64,000 nt of DNA, taken from assembly GCF_040802235.1 (NCBI RefSeq), contig NC_133157.1, positions 36,980,501 through 37,044,500 of the forward strand, in the 5' to 3' direction. The position numbers were made by a program, and so were the translations under genes. Positions 1 to 14,600 of this stretch are shown here, piece by piece. Under the pieces are notes generated by a model. It was not told the origin of the DNA. It did not search any database and saw nothing but the letters and a program-made list of their open reading frames with translations. This stretch comes from Manis javanica (Eukaryota > Chordata > Mammalia > Pholidota > Manidae). Each line of letters starts with the position of its first letter. The stretch's first letter is position 1.

Positions 1-3000
1 GTTGCTCTATTTTTCTTGTTGATGGTTTCTTGTATATTGTAGATATCCACTGCTTGTCAGTTTTAGACATTTGTCTTCTGTTTCACTAAGTCAATTAACT
101 TTGTCCTTTGTTGAACATAGATCCTTAATTTTGACAAATAACTTCATCAGACATACCAACTTTATCATCATCTTTAGAAATTTATATATATATCAGGCTG
201 GTGGATGCAGAAGAACTGGAAGCAATTTTAAAGGCATAAAATTGAAAAGTAGTACATGGCACAGAGAGAGGCTTTGAGAAATTATTCATGACTCTACTGA
301 CAAGTGACAAAAACCCAACTCCAACTTATCTAAACAGAAAAAGGGGTTTATTGGCAGAATTCTGATAACTCACAGAATTAAAGGAATTTGAGTTGCAGAG
401 ACATGGATCAGAAGTCAGGGCTCAGTGCCATGAGGATTCTTTCATTCTGTATTCTCTCATCCTAGCTCCTCTGGCCTCAATCTCAAGCTTCTCATACTGC
501 AGAGTTTAAAAAAGAAAAAGAAAAGGCGTTTTCTCTCATTTCCATGTAGAAGATTTGAGGAATGAACTCCAGTAGACACAGGCTGGTCGCATGCCCACTC
601 ATAGCTCAGAAGTGTCTAGGTAAGGCTACTCTAATCAGTAATTTTCCAATATTCACATGTTGAGAATGGGGGAGACAGTTCATTAAAAGAAAGAAATACT
701 ATTCTGAAAAGACTAAGCAATAAGCCATTACAGAGGGGCAGAGGCATGTCACAGACAGCTTTTTATGCCCTGCTAGAGGCATCAGGACACCATTAAAGAT
801 TTTAAGTAAGGGAATGACATGGTCAGATTTGCATTTTAGAAAAGTGTAGCTGAATGTGATGGACTCAAGAAGTGAAACTATGCCAGAGAAAGCAAGTAAT
901 CTGTTTCAAAACACTACCGGAGGGATGTCTAGGCCAAGGAGTTGAGAGGAAAGGAGGGGTTTCATTTGAGAAACAGGAGTTAAAAGCAGGGCTTAATGAT
1001 TAATTGACTGTATAGGGTGAGGCAAAATGTAGGCAAGGACAATTCAAGAGCTTTCTGTTTTGAATGATATAGGATAATTAGCTGAGACAGGGAAAAAGAA
1101 GGAGATTCCGGTCTGGGGAAAAGGTAATGGTTATCTTAGCCATTTGAATGTGGTGTTTGTGGGCTTCTGGAAGGAACATCCAGTAATTGCTAGGCAAACA
1201 GCTGGAGATATAAATAGGAGTCTGACAGTCAGGGCAAGATCATGAATAGTATAGATTTACAAGTCAGCAATTAAAGCCATGAGAATAGTTGAGATTACTA
1301 AATATAAGTGAGCAAAGAAGGAAGTATGTGGAAAAAGGCTAGCGTCTTGAGGAACACTACCATTCCCGGGTTGGAGAGATGAGGATTTCAGAAAGGAGTC
1401 AGAATAGTCAGAGGAACAGGAGAATGAGTACTGTCACAAAAGCCTAGGAGTAGAGTTTGGTAGATGCTCACAGGTATCCAAAGCACTGAAGAGGTCTAGC
1501 TGGACAAAGTATCACCTGTTATAATTGGTAATATACGGGTCACTGGTTAGCATTGGCAAGAAATAAAGCAGGAATGTCTGCTGAGAGTAAGCCCCAAGAT
1601 TAAGCTTAATTTGAATGTTAGATTTGAGGTAATGGTGGGACACTTAATTGGGAATGTCCAGAACTGAAAATAATAATAAATAAGTCTAGGCTAGTGAGTT
1701 ATTTTGAGTCATTAGTGCATAGGTAATAGTTAAAATGATGGGAGAGAGAGATCTCAAGGAGAGTACAAGTGTGAGGGGAAGTCCGGGATTGGAACTATAA
1801 TGGAAGAAATATTAAAGGGCTGAGTGAGAACTTGCAGAGAAGCTGAGAGGTTTTCGGAAGGTAATTATGGAGAATATAATGTTCACTCCCACTGGAGTCT
1901 TTTTGAGAGGTTGAGATTGAGTACATACATGTCTCATCCCCACCTGTAACTGGACAGTGAACTTCTGAAGAGAGAGACTGTGACTGTTCTTGGTATCCCC
2001 TGGTTGATAGAGAGACTCTACATAGCTTGTATTCAATAAATATTTATTGGCTTGATCTGTAAACTGACAGGCTGGCACATGTGGCATTGGAGGCACGCAG
2101 TGAGGCTGGAGGAGGGAATGCTGTTGGTGAGACGATGAATAAGTAAGGGAGGATCAATCATTAAAGACCCTGAAATTGGGGAAGGCTCTGGACTTGCTGC
2201 AGCATTTCAGGTACTTCCTAAGAAAGAACGAATCCCCTGCTTTTTCACTGTTAATCCTTCATATGAGAATAGCAAGCTGCAGTTAAAAGTACTCACAGTC
2301 ATTACCTCAATTATTCCTCACAAAGCCTTGTGAAGTCGGCATGATTTTACTCATAAGGAAACAGAAGTTTAGAGAAGTGACTAGACTACTTAATAATTAG
2401 ATGGCAGACCAAGGCCTAAGCCCAGATTGTTCCTTGCTCTTTCCTCTATACCATAATGTTAGTGGTTAAATCTGATTTCTATAGTGGAGTTTTTAGGCTG
2501 AGCCAACATTAAACTTGGTTTCTGTAGTGGAGGATTTAGGCTGGTGTGATATTAAAATTGTGTCATTTTGAAAAATATTTATTGAGTATAAATAAATGTC
2601 CTATACATTAAATATCAAGAAATATTCATTATTGATTACAAGCCAGGCTGTAATACTGAGGGAACCATAGAATCAAAATATCCACAAAATATCCATGATA
2701 CAGTAGTGATAATTCCATTCCAATATTGGACATAGTAATGATTTACTCACAAGACACAACAAACCCATCAAAAAAGGCTATCACTTTAACCAACCTATAA
2801 TACCATAATAGAAAATGGTTTTGAATTGTAATATGAACAGTCTCAGTAATCTTTGTCTTATCAATGTATCAGGTCAGTTTGAGACTGTGGAGATATACTG
2901 TCATAGAATTTAAAGACTCCCATTTTCTTAGTTTCATTTCAAATTACTATTAATGAATGAAAACAAGTCATACATAGCCACTGATACTTTTAAGTAAGTT

Positions 3001-3180
3001 AGTCTTTCATAAGAGGAAAGGAATAAAAATTTAGTACAAAGAAAGTATCCCCCAAGCAATGAGTATCTTAACGGAAAAAAAATAAAGGAGCAACGTAATT
3101 AACCTTTCCCTCTGAAGACAGGAAAGAAACCTAAATCTGTTATGGTAAATTTGGAAAGATAAATAGTCCCAGAATATGTG
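1..3180. other. downstream flank of CHMP5
   Basis: No gene found. Contains a MIR (2290-2450) and an unassigned repeat-like block at about 290-640. By human synteny NFX1 should lie beyond the left edge. Short frames here look random. Confidence 0.6.
2290..2450 (-). repeat. MIR SINE
   Basis: MIR core in reverse (TTTTACTCATAAGGAAACAG, then AGATGGCAGACCAAGGCC). Downstream flank of CHMP5. Confidence 0.65.
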
Positions 3181-3186
3181 TTTATT
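3181..3186 (-). promoter_or_regulatory. CHMP5: candidate poly(A) signal of CHMP5
   Basis: AATAAA on the minus strand, about 30 bases past the stop codon. It is the nearest canonical signal, and would give a very short 3'UTR. A more distal site towards the window start is also possible. Confidence 0.4.
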
Positions 3187-3214
3187 TTACACGAAGCACT
3201 TGAATGATGCAAGT

Positions 3215-6200
3215 CTATGAGGCAGGGATCTGTGGCAATCCGAATTCATCAACCAGGACTCCATCCTGTGAAAAGAAAGCAGTATTTTAGTGCCACTACT
3301 TTTCAATTGATTAAAAAAAATGATTATAAATATTTAGTAGTCAAAACTCTCATTTCCAAGTGTTTAATCGATGTAAACCAAAATCTCACTCAAAAGATGA
3401 GAATGAGATTTTTATGAAATGTGGAGTAAGTGACAAACTAGGAAAACAACTGGAAAGGATCAAAAGGGGTCATCCTATGCAGGGTAAAGGAAGAGTAAGA
3501 GAGAAAGAGAAACTTAAAAGGGTTTGCCTAGAAAGGGGAAAAGGGGGCTGGGAGGATCCAGGTGGAAAGGCTGAGGAGTTAGTCCTTGTCTCCAGAGTCC
3601 CATTTTCTCTCTGATTGCTAAAGTGAACCACTACCTTTTACAGCCTCCTAAATTTTAAAGGAGCAGTGCCTTAGGACAGGTAGTTACTTCCACATCATAC
3701 TTTACTACAAACTCGTAAGCAGTAATACCACTATCAATTAAGAAACCATATCTCAACAGCACAATTAACTCAAGAATCTGTGGCCTTCTAAAAGTGGAAA
3801 TAACATAGATACTTCAGGGAATTGAAAAGGTGAGCTATGGTAGGTAGCATTAATAAAAATTGTTTCAGGTATGCTGAGGAAAAGCTACCCATGCACCTGA
3901 ACCTTGAAGTTCCAGAGTGGAAGTAGGGTAGGTCAGGTGGGCAGTAGAGAAAGGTAAGATCAATCCAGGCTCAAGGAAGAAGAGGGGATACAGGAAGGCA
4001 AGACATATTCATAAAAATTCACAGCTATACACAGAGAAGACAAGTAGTGATTCTACAACATCTTACTACGCTGATAGACAGTGACTGTAATGGGAGTTGT
4101 TGGGGGGACTTGGTGAAGGGGGGAACCTAGTAAACATAATGTTCCTCATGTAATTGTAGATTAATTATACCAAAAAAAAAAAATTCACAGCTATAAGGGA
4201 CCTGAGAAATTACCTACTCCCCACCTTTTCTCCCCACAATTGACAGGTGGGAAAAACTGATGAGGTTGAGAGAGAATACATGAATTTCTAATTTGCTCTA
4301 AGTCACACAGTGAGTAAAGGCAGAGCTGAGACTGGCTTCCACTCAAGGATTCTGTCAACTACCTTGTGCACACTCAATGTGTAGGGAGATAAAGCAAACA
4401 CCAGGGCTGTAAATGTCCAGTGGCAGCAGAAAAAATGATACACCAGGAACTAAAATGGAGTGAACAGGACTTATAAACAGCAAAATTTTATCTGTTTATA
4501 ATAATAAAAACCATGAAGCTTTGGACAGGATTTAAAGTTTGCAAAGTCCTTTTACATACACCTTCTAATTTGGTTTACACAACAATTATATGAGAGAATT
4601 GCAATGATCTGCATTTTATAGATGCAAGGAACAGAAAAGTTTCTAACAGCTACGTGATTTGCGAAGGTCTCATAGTTAGTGGCAGGGCTGAGACTTGAAC
4701 CCAGGTATCCTGATTTTTTTTACCTCGTTAAATTAGAATCTTTCTACATTAAATTTTTTTTTTACATTAAATTTTATAAATTATTAATCCCTAGTTAAGA
4801 AAAAATCCACACTACAATTAACCACTGTGTCTGGAGAGCAGCACTTTCTTTTACACTGCTGCCTAGAACTGTTCATGTATGATTTGCTGATGCTGCTCCA
4901 GTAAATGACTACAATCTGTAAATGGTACCCAGTGCGAGTTCACAACAAGGTAATTATGTATATTATACAAATTATCATTGCATAAAAATATTGCTGGGCT
5001 GTAGTGACACTATTTATACAGCCTGTCCATAATCCATAATCCAATGCAGGAAAGCTGGGCCTTCAAGGGTTTCCAAAATAATGACCAAGATGCTCTTTCC
5101 TTGTCTTAACTTAAGACTACCTTGTAGATTCCCAAACTGGTGATCAGACATAAAACCTTTGCTAGTTTGCATAGAAAATATCAACAGAAAGAGCTCTCGC
5201 CTTATTCTTTGTGTCAGTGGGAACACCGTCTGGAATGGCGGGTGCAGATGCTGCTTCATCCAAGTATGAACTGTCTTCATCAGCCAGGAGCTCATCACCC
5301 AGTGCATCCAACTCTGAGATGGAAAAAGTCAACATTTCAAAAAAATGTAAGCAAGAAAACTGGCCACTGATAAGAAAGTTAGCGAAATTATTTGTAATAA
5401 GATGAAAATACAAAAGGGAAAAGGATTATTAATTTCTATTTTCAAAATAAAAGATATCTATATAAGAAACTTTCAAGGGAATTGATGTGGTAAAATCTAT
5501 GAAAAACAAAAATCAAAATAAAACAAACTAAACAACCATTCCTCACATATTTACAAGGCCATAGTGTTCATGAGAAGACTCTATAGTTACCAAGTGGTCA
5601 ATTCAAATAGAAAATCCTGGCAATAATATAAGAAATTTTATTTATAGATGTACCTGAAAGAAGGCAAAGGAGGCATGAGATTGTTGTATACTGAGTGATC
5701 ATTCTGTGAAATCAGGCTTTAAAAATGAGTCTATGGAAAAGTGAGTTGAAAGTGACCAGGAGAAATATCAACAAGTAGAGACTCATCAGGGGAAACTCAA
5801 AATGGGAAATAAGAAAAATAAAGAAATGAATAAGAAAAAAGAGGTTCTAGGCAAAAACAGAAGAGGGAGAGGCACAAAGAGAGAAGCAGCAGTAATGTGC
5901 CAGAATCATGTGACAGAAAGTCCAGTGAGGTGGTTCTGCCATCCACCCAGTTACTCATGCCTGAAAGTGACATTCTTGACACCTCCCTCTTCCTCCACAT
6001 CTAATCAGTCATTAAGTCTTGACCACTCAGCCTCCAAAAATTTCTTCAATCTGTCCACTTCTGTTTCTACTACCACCTTAGACTCAGCCACCATCATCTC
6101 TTAAATGGACTACAGCAATTGCTTCTAGACTCCTTTCCCCAAGGCCACTCAATAACCCTTCCCATTTTTTTCCTGCTATTCCCTATTCATCCTTCAGGTC

Positions 6201-8612
6201 CCATGCCTGTCCCCATTCCAACTAGGTTAGATTCCCCAGCTGTGTGCTCCATGGTACCCCCCTACTTCTCTTCCCAACAGCCTTTGTTCTTGTAATGAGT
6301 TATTTAAAACAAGCAGTTTCTTACCCTGCTGAGAAGCTTTATGAATGCAGGGATTGTATTCGTTTTCTTCAATGCTAAATCCACAGCACTGAACACAGTG
6401 CCTGGCATATAGCAGATGCATACTAAGTATTTGCTAACTATTGTTTCTTGCTTTGCTTTGCTGTTCTGAGGGAAGAGGACTCCAAGTAGGAAAATAGGGA
6501 GAACAACATCAAAAGGAAGATGGCAGGGCAAGGCAGTGTTCAGATTCCAAGCAGCAGGTCAGGAGGGGCTTTGGCCTGGACCTTCCTTCAGAGCTCATCC
6601 ATCCCAGAGTTGCTGCTAGAGTGTGCCAGTCTGATATGGCTGCCTCACAAGTTCTTTGCCCAGACACTGTACAATAAACTCTCAGGAAACCCTCAAAGAA
6701 ATTTTCTCTGGCATTTGGGAGAAAGTCCCAGGGAGTCACTCCTTTCAGACTCTAAAGCTACATATAAATTGTTTTTCATAACTTACCTGCTTCTAGGTCA
6801 TCTTCATCTAGTTCTGGAGTGCCATAACTACGACTCAGTGCTTCTTGGATCTCATTTGCATCTTCCATCATATCCTCTAGCTGGTCTTGTAAATCCTAGA
6901 GAAATATATATGACAATTTTCATTCATTTCTTATCATTTTTCCTCTAACTACCCTCCCACCCTACTCTCTCCTTTGAATCTTAGAAATGAGCAATTTTTA
7001 AAAAGATAATATAAGTAAAATGCCAAAGCACATACCATTTCTCACCAACTGTTTGTTCTCCCTCACCTCAATTCTTGGCTAATGACTGTTCCTAGTCAAC
7101 AACTGAGTGGGTGCTCCTCTAGAGGACAGGTTTGAGTAACTCCTGAATGTCCCTTCTAATTAGGAGTATAATAAAGTAAGTTTAAAGAAATATTTAAAAG
7201 TCACAAGCCTGACGATTCCCCTACAAGAACTGGATGCCACTGACCTACATGATTCTATTTTTGATGGTAAAGTGTAAACTTAAAAAAAAAAAAATGGAGA
7301 TTCTGTACTTGAATTTAAGGTGCCTCATGGAAATTTGAAGTCCTACTATGAGGACAGATGACCGTTAGCTCTCTCTCATTACAGAGCATTTACCTGAAAA
7401 TTAATCAAGCAACATCTATACTATCAACATTTTCTATTAATGGGAAAAGGCAGTAATTTAGACAAATTAGTCTTCCTAAGTTAGCCAAACACTGACTACA
7501 CTGTGTAGAGAAAGGAGACAGTAGTAGAAACAATTGGTTGCTACAAAATATTGCACTGGACCCACCCTTCATGGGGAAACAGAAATGGAATCAGGATAGG
7601 CTTGATTATCTAAGATCAGGCTGGTGAAATAAAAATTGACAGAGGGCATAAATCATCTGTGAATAATATACTTCTGCTTAACTAGAAGACTACAAGATTA
7701 TAAGGCCAGAAATAATGTACAACCAATCTGAGAAGTGGTATAGCATAACAAAGGGAGCTAGTGTAATGGTTAGGAATTAGACTTATCCAAGCTCAAAGCT
7801 AGGCCTACTCAATGAGAAATAATGTCTCTAAGACTTAATTTCCTCATCTGTAAAATGAGATTATTAATAACCATACCACACAGTTACTGTAAGGATTTAT
7901 TGCAGTAATATGTGTAAAACACTATATCCTTCTGTTGTGTTAAGGATGTGCAGAACAATATGCTCTTCATCTAAAAATTCCATACTGAGAGGAACAGACT
8001 AGTGCTGGTAATGCAGAAGGTCACAATCAGTACCATTTAGCCTTTAGAATTTTTAGAGCAAAGCAGAACATTTGAAAACTCATTCCTGTCTCACAAATCA
8101 GGGGTTTTCCATATAAAGGTGAAAGGATAGAAAGTAAAATGGAAAAAAAACATTTTAAAAAAAGAAAACATTGTGCTTTCCTGTATTTTCAAGTGCCAAA
8201 GTACCATACTGTACACATGACATTCTGCTACACAGAGAAGCACTCACTGAAACAAACAAGAGAGTGAAAATAACAGAGACTAAGTTAACGAAGTCAAGCT
8301 TATACTGTGCTGTTATATATCAAGACAAGTCTCACCAAATTAGCCCTGATTAGGATTCCTAGGAATAGACATTATGATAGAAACAGAAAAAAAATCATCA
8401 CACAAAGAATTAGGTTCAATTTGGACAAAAAGCAATATAAACAAATATAAGCATTAGACTTGATGTACAGAAAATGAAAAAAATAATAGAAACAGAGAAA
8501 CACACACAAACTGGCAAAATAAAAAAAACTAGAGGTATAAAACAATGAAAATGTTTTACAGGTAAAATATTTTTAGGAAAACAAATGAAATTCAAAATAT
8601 ATAGCCCATCCA

Positions 8613-8676
<64 letters not shown>

Positions 8677-11600
8677 AACACACACACCCTACCCCCACTG
8701 AGAAAGGGGCTCTCCACCTGTCATGTGGGCAAATTAATAGGGGACAGGAATAGGAAAATTAGAAAGGGAAATAGAAAACCACATATACAAGATGGAGAGA
8801 CATACAAAAAGCCCCTAAAGACCAAAACTTCTATTTTGTTGATATTAAATAAGTAATTAAAACATAAGGAACCCCGTACACAGAAAATAAAATTCAATTT
8901 CATATTACCAAATAGTATTGTATAAAGAAGACAAACATACACAGAATATTTTTCTTAGGAAATCTGGAAGATATTGCTAAACTTAACTCCTGTAAGCAGA
9001 GACCAGGGGAAGATTAGAGGTGGCCACAGGCAGTCTTAAGGAAGGGTGCACAAAAAAGCAAGATGAGAGGAATGCCTTCACTCTTACTAAATTTAGACTG
9101 ACACTCCCAGAAAATACCTCTGCAGGGGCAGTAAAATGTCAGGTACACAGTAAATACCCAACCAACAAACAATGCTTGAGTTGGCCAGAATTGCATTATT
9201 TCCTTTAATAGCTTTTTGTTCATCAACCATCTAATACTTTCTGAGCACCAACTATAGCCAGGCATTGTTCGAGGCACAGGGATACCACAGTGAACAATAC
9301 TGAGTCCCTGCCCTCAGAGACAGAGATGTTCTACTCAGGAGATGGGAGTCTGTAGAGTGCCATTGTATCTGCAGTAAGGAAGCCTCTTTCTTCTGGCCAT
9401 TTAACATTGCTCCCTATCTGTCTCTGCTTACCATCTGGACTGTTTAGGTTGACAGAGGTGAAAGGTGCCAAGCACTTAGGATGCACCTCCCAGCCAAAAC
9501 ATTATCTCCAGACAAAAGCTACTTATAAGAACCTAGGTGACATTACCAGTAAAAATCTAAAGAGAATTACTAGAAAGGGAACCAACTCTGTACCAGGAGT
9601 TTTGTTAAGTGCTTCCTATACACACCCTCACATGACCTCATGACGATCCTGGAAGATGGCAGCACCATCAGTAACTCAGTTAGGACACACACTATAAAGA
9701 TTACTAGGTGAGTTAGAAGTAACAGGGAACCGGTTTGCTTATTTACTGTGCCAGGCATTGTGTGTACAGATACACCAGCTCATTTATTTCATCCTCCTAA
9801 TAACCAGAGGTAGCATTAAGATTATTGTACTAACAACAAGGAGAGATCTTGGTATCTTTTCCCAAAGCCAGTAAGTGGTAGGACCGAGATTCAATCCCTC
9901 TTCTGAGCTCCTCCCATGACTACACATTCATCTGGACTCTTTCAGAAAGTAGTACACATTCTTGGAGAAACTAGTACACATCTCACCTCAATCTGGTCAA
10001 TTTTCACTTGCTTGTATGCTTTCTTCATTTCCTTTACTCCCAGTTTCATAGCATCAACCTAAAAAAGAAAGAACCCGGTGTTTTAAGAAGCCATGTTGGT
10101 TAAACTGCCTTTTAAATACCATGGGAAAAGAACGCAAGAGTAAAAAATAAAATGAAATCATGGGAAAAGTGCTATGGAAGTACCGTGGTCTTGGTGTCCT
10201 TTAATGACTGGATGGTGTAATTGGCTTGTTCCATGTTAAATGACTGTTGGGCAAGATTGTCCCGCTGCTGCTCATACCTTTTTAAAGTCAATTGAAAATG
10301 GTTAGTGTGAGCCAGATAGAAATACATAGGAAGAAAATGTCTCTAATTCTAAATAAGAAAATTTTCTTTGAAAAAGCTTAAAGCTTAAAAATATTAAATG
10401 CCCATAAATCTGCAAAGAAGTAAAAAGCTAACCTTTGCAAACAATATGGCTTCTCTCTCACTTACCAACTTTACATTTCCCTGTATGGCCCCGGAAGATG
10501 ACTGGTTAGCCAGAGACGGGTAAGATTCCTCAAGGGAGGAATAACCTAAGACAGGCACAGTCGCAGGGGGGCCATCAGGTGAGAATTTGGGGATCAACAG
10601 AGGTGAGGCTCAGAACCTCACCCCCCCTGCTTTGAGAGAAATCTTCTGCATCCGTGGATGTCTTGCTGCCCTTGTCTAGCCTGGATTAATACTTAGTCCA
10701 TAGGCACACACCTGATCATCTGATCATCTACATTTGCCCTCTTACAGCACTAAACTATGTTTTCTACCTTTATCTTGCATCTACCTACCACTTCAGCATT
10801 TTATTAAAAATAAAAATAATAATAATAATAGGAGAAATGTGGGATCAACATATAAATCAAGTACAAAAATCAAACGAATATTCATATTTGACCTGATTGT
10901 GTATAGGTCATAATGCATGATCAAAACCGAAAGTTTCTGTGATGAATGCCCTTGTACTGTTCACCATGTAAGAATTTATTCACTATGTAAGAATTCGTTC
11001 ACCATGTAAGAACTTGTTCGTTATGCTTCAGAAGACTGGAGACTGACGAGAATTAGGCTTGAGATGGATTAATGATTGTACATTGAGCGTTGACCCCCCT
11101 ATACTGAATTTTATTGTTGTTAACAACCATTTGATCAATAAATATGAGAGATGCCCTCTCAAAAATAAATAAATAAATAAATAAATAAAATAAAAAATAA
11201 AATAAAAAATAAAATATTAAATGCCCAGAAAACATGGCAAAAACAATTTAATAATCTTAACACAAATATCATTTGACATATCCCTCCAATCTTTTTTTTT
11301 TATTTTAGTTATAAGATGATTTCCCACTTAACATTATAGTATTTGCTGTTTTTACGTTGCTACATACTCTTAATATGTATGTCTTTTTAATGTTTTAATC
11401 ATTTCCTCTGATAAATTCCCACAAGTGGAATTCTTGGGGCAAAGAATGAGACTATTTTTAAGGTTCTTCATACATATAGCTAAACTACTTTTCCAGGAGA
11501 CTAAATTCCTTGACCTTGAGGACAGGTATTATATTTTATTAATCTAGTATCCATAATTAGGTAATTCATCCAACCTAATATAATGCCTGGTGCTGACAAT

Positions 11601-14600
11601 GTTTTTTTTTTCAATAGAATTTTTTTTATCAAAGTATAACACTATCTCCAAGACTTATGTTTTTATAAAATATATGGAGACCATCTAACTACCCAAGTAG
11701 AAGAAAAATGGCCAGCTCATGGTGTAGGCAAATGGTGGTGGAATATCACCACCTTGTTAAAAAGTATAAACTTTCCAAATATTTAAAAGGACACAGAAAT
11801 GCTCATGATAGAATGTTAAGTGGGAAAGGATAACCTATATATATACAATTTGTTCTGTCCTAAAAAGTTATATGCACACATAGTACAGATACACAAGCAA
11901 AGAAAATAAACTCTTAAGAAATTAGCCTTCTAAAGATGGTTACTTCTGGTACTAGGAATCTAGCTAAATTTTCTTTGGTTCACTGTTCCCCAAGTTTCTA
12001 CAATGAACACATATTCCTTTTATTCTTAAAAAAGTTACTTAAAAATTGCAGTTACTTAAAAACTGATTAAGAAGAGAACAGTTTACCACACTCTCAATAC
12101 TCTAGGCATTATTTCTTTTTCTAAATTTGTCTAATCTAAAAGGAGGAGGATGGTACCTGATGTCTAATAAAAAGTCATTTTAAAAATAGGAATAGAGGAG
12201 GAGGATTAAAGATGGCAGTGTAAGAGGTGAGACAGAGGCTTCTTTCTAAAACCGCATATAATATGAAAATATAATTAATACAACTAATCCTGAAAGAGCA
12301 ACATGAAAGAGGGCTGCGCAAACTACATATACCTGGAGAAAAGAATAAACCTCACCGAACAGGGTAACGTACCAAAGCCATGGCTTGGTGGGGCCCAAGC
12401 CCTTCCCCCATCCCAGCTCACCAGAGGAAGAGAAACGGAGCGGAGAGGGAGTGGAGGCCTGGGACTGTTGAGTATCTAACTCTGGAGATCTGCTCTAGGA
12501 GCACAAACCTACATAGAAAATGGTGCTTTCATGGTATTTTCATGATTAGGGAGTTGGAAAGCTAAGACAGCCAGAATACCTGGAGAGACTGAGATTCCAG
12601 CCACTTGTGGAAAGCAGGGATCCATATCTGGCTGTTCTGGGACAAAATAAAGGTGGGCAGTCTGAGAGACTTCCTAACAGCAAGAGGGCTGCTAAAGGGA
12701 CAAGGACTGCACAGAGCTTACTGCTCAGGAGAAAGGACCGGTAGACAAAATTGTCCGGGTACACTCTGCCCAGCAGGTTTGGAACTCTCACAGTCTTCAG
12801 GTGCTCCAGCTCCTTGGCTGCCTACATAGCTCCAAGGACCTCCTCAATGATACGCAGCCTACTGCGCCTTTCTTCTGGCCAGCCCCACCGGGCTTGCAAA
12901 CTGGTGAACCCTACCCTGGTGTTAGGCCAGCCAGAGGGAAGCCCCATCTAGAGCAACTACAAAGGCAAAGCATAGAGGCTTATATCTGTGTGCCTGGCCC
13001 ATTGGTAAAGCAGTGGAGACAGGCATAGCAGCCGGGAAGCAGGAAACAGCTCTTTCCTCCCCCCAGGCACCAATACTGCTCCCCTGTGACCTCTGACATT
13101 GCTTCAGGGGCTGAGCAGCTCCAGAGAGAAGAGCTTCTGGGCACTAGAGGGTGCCATATAAAAATATGAAATGCCAAAGGAACCTGGTTCAGAGTAAAAT
13201 TATGAATACAACACCTGAGAAAGATTCAAATGAAATTGACCTCATGAATCTTCCTGTAAGGGATTTCAAAATAAAAATCATTAACATGCTCATAGAGATA
13301 CAGAAAAATATTCAAGAACTCAGGAATGAATTTATGACGGAGATCCAATCGTTGAAGAACACAATGGAGGGTATTGAAAGCAGATTAGATATGGTGGACA
13401 AGACAATAAATGAAATAGATATTAGAGAAGAAGAATACAAAGAAGCTGAGGCACAGAGAGAAAAAAGGGTCTCTAAGAATCAAAGAATATTGAGACAACT
13501 GTGTGACCAATCCAAACGAACAATATTCGCATTATAGGGGTACCAAAAGAAGAAGAGAGAGAAAAAGGGTTAGAAAAAGTCTTTGAGGAGATAACTGCTG
13601 AAAATTTCCCCAGTCTGGGGAAGGAGACAGTCTCTCAGGCCATGGACGTACACAGATCTCCCAACACAAGGGACCCAAGGAAGACAACACCAAGACATAC
13701 AGTAATTAAAATAGCAAAGATCAAGGATAAGGACAGACTAGTAAAAGCAGCCAGAGAGAGAAATAAGATCATATACAGAGGAAAGCCCATCAGGCTATCA
13801 TCAGATTTCTCAGCAGAAAACTTACAGGCCAGAAGGGAGTGGCATGATGTATTTAATGCAATGAAGGAGAAGGGCCTCAAACCAAGAATACTTTATCCAG
13901 CAAGATTATCATTTAAATTTGAAGGAGGAATTAAACAATTTCCAGGTAGGCAAAAGCTGATAGAATTTAGCTCCCATGAACCATCTCTACAGTGTATTTT
14001 GGAGGGACTGCTATAGATGGAAGTGTTTCTAAGGTTTAATAGCTGTCACCAGAGGTAATAAAACCACAGTAAAGAAAGTAGAACAGTTAATTACTAAGCA
14101 AATGCAAAATTAAATCAACTATCCCCAAAGTCAATTAAGGGATAGACAAAGAGTACAGAATATGATACCTAATGTATAAAGAATGGAGGAGGAAGAAAAA
14201 GGAGGAGAAAAACTGAACCTTTAGATTGTGTTTGTAATAGCATATTAAGTGAGTTAAGTTAGACTTTTAGATAGTAAGGAAGTTAACCTTGAACCTTTGG
14301 TAACCACGAATCTAAAGCCTGCAATGGCAATAAGAACACAGCTATTGATAATCACCCTAAATGTAAATGGTCTGAATGCACCATCAAAAGACATAGAGTC
14401 ACTGAATGGATTAAAACACAAGACCCATCTATATGCTGCCTACAAGAGGCTCACTTTAAACCCAGAGACATACACATGCTAAAAGTGAAGGGATGGAAAA
14501 AGATATTGCATGCAAGTAATAGGGAGAAAAAAGCAGGAATTGCAGTACTTTTATCAGACAAAATAGACTTCAAAACGAAAAAAGTCACAAGAGACAAAGG

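Noticed and set aside
6520-6948. 142-codon frame on plus
   Set aside because: It overlaps CHMP5 exon 6 antisense, and the real coding strand there is minus.
8416-8685. 89-codon frame with Val-Cys repeats
   Set aside because: It is a translation of the CA microsatellite.
10388-10404. CRISPR-like or attachment-site direct repeat
   Set aside because: The pair of identical 17-mers is a target-site duplication around a retroposed copy. No spaced array exists in the window.
10405-11210. Ordinary solo LTR
   Set aside because: There is no U5, the flanking duplication is 17 bases and not 4-6, and an A-rich tail follows the poly(A) site.
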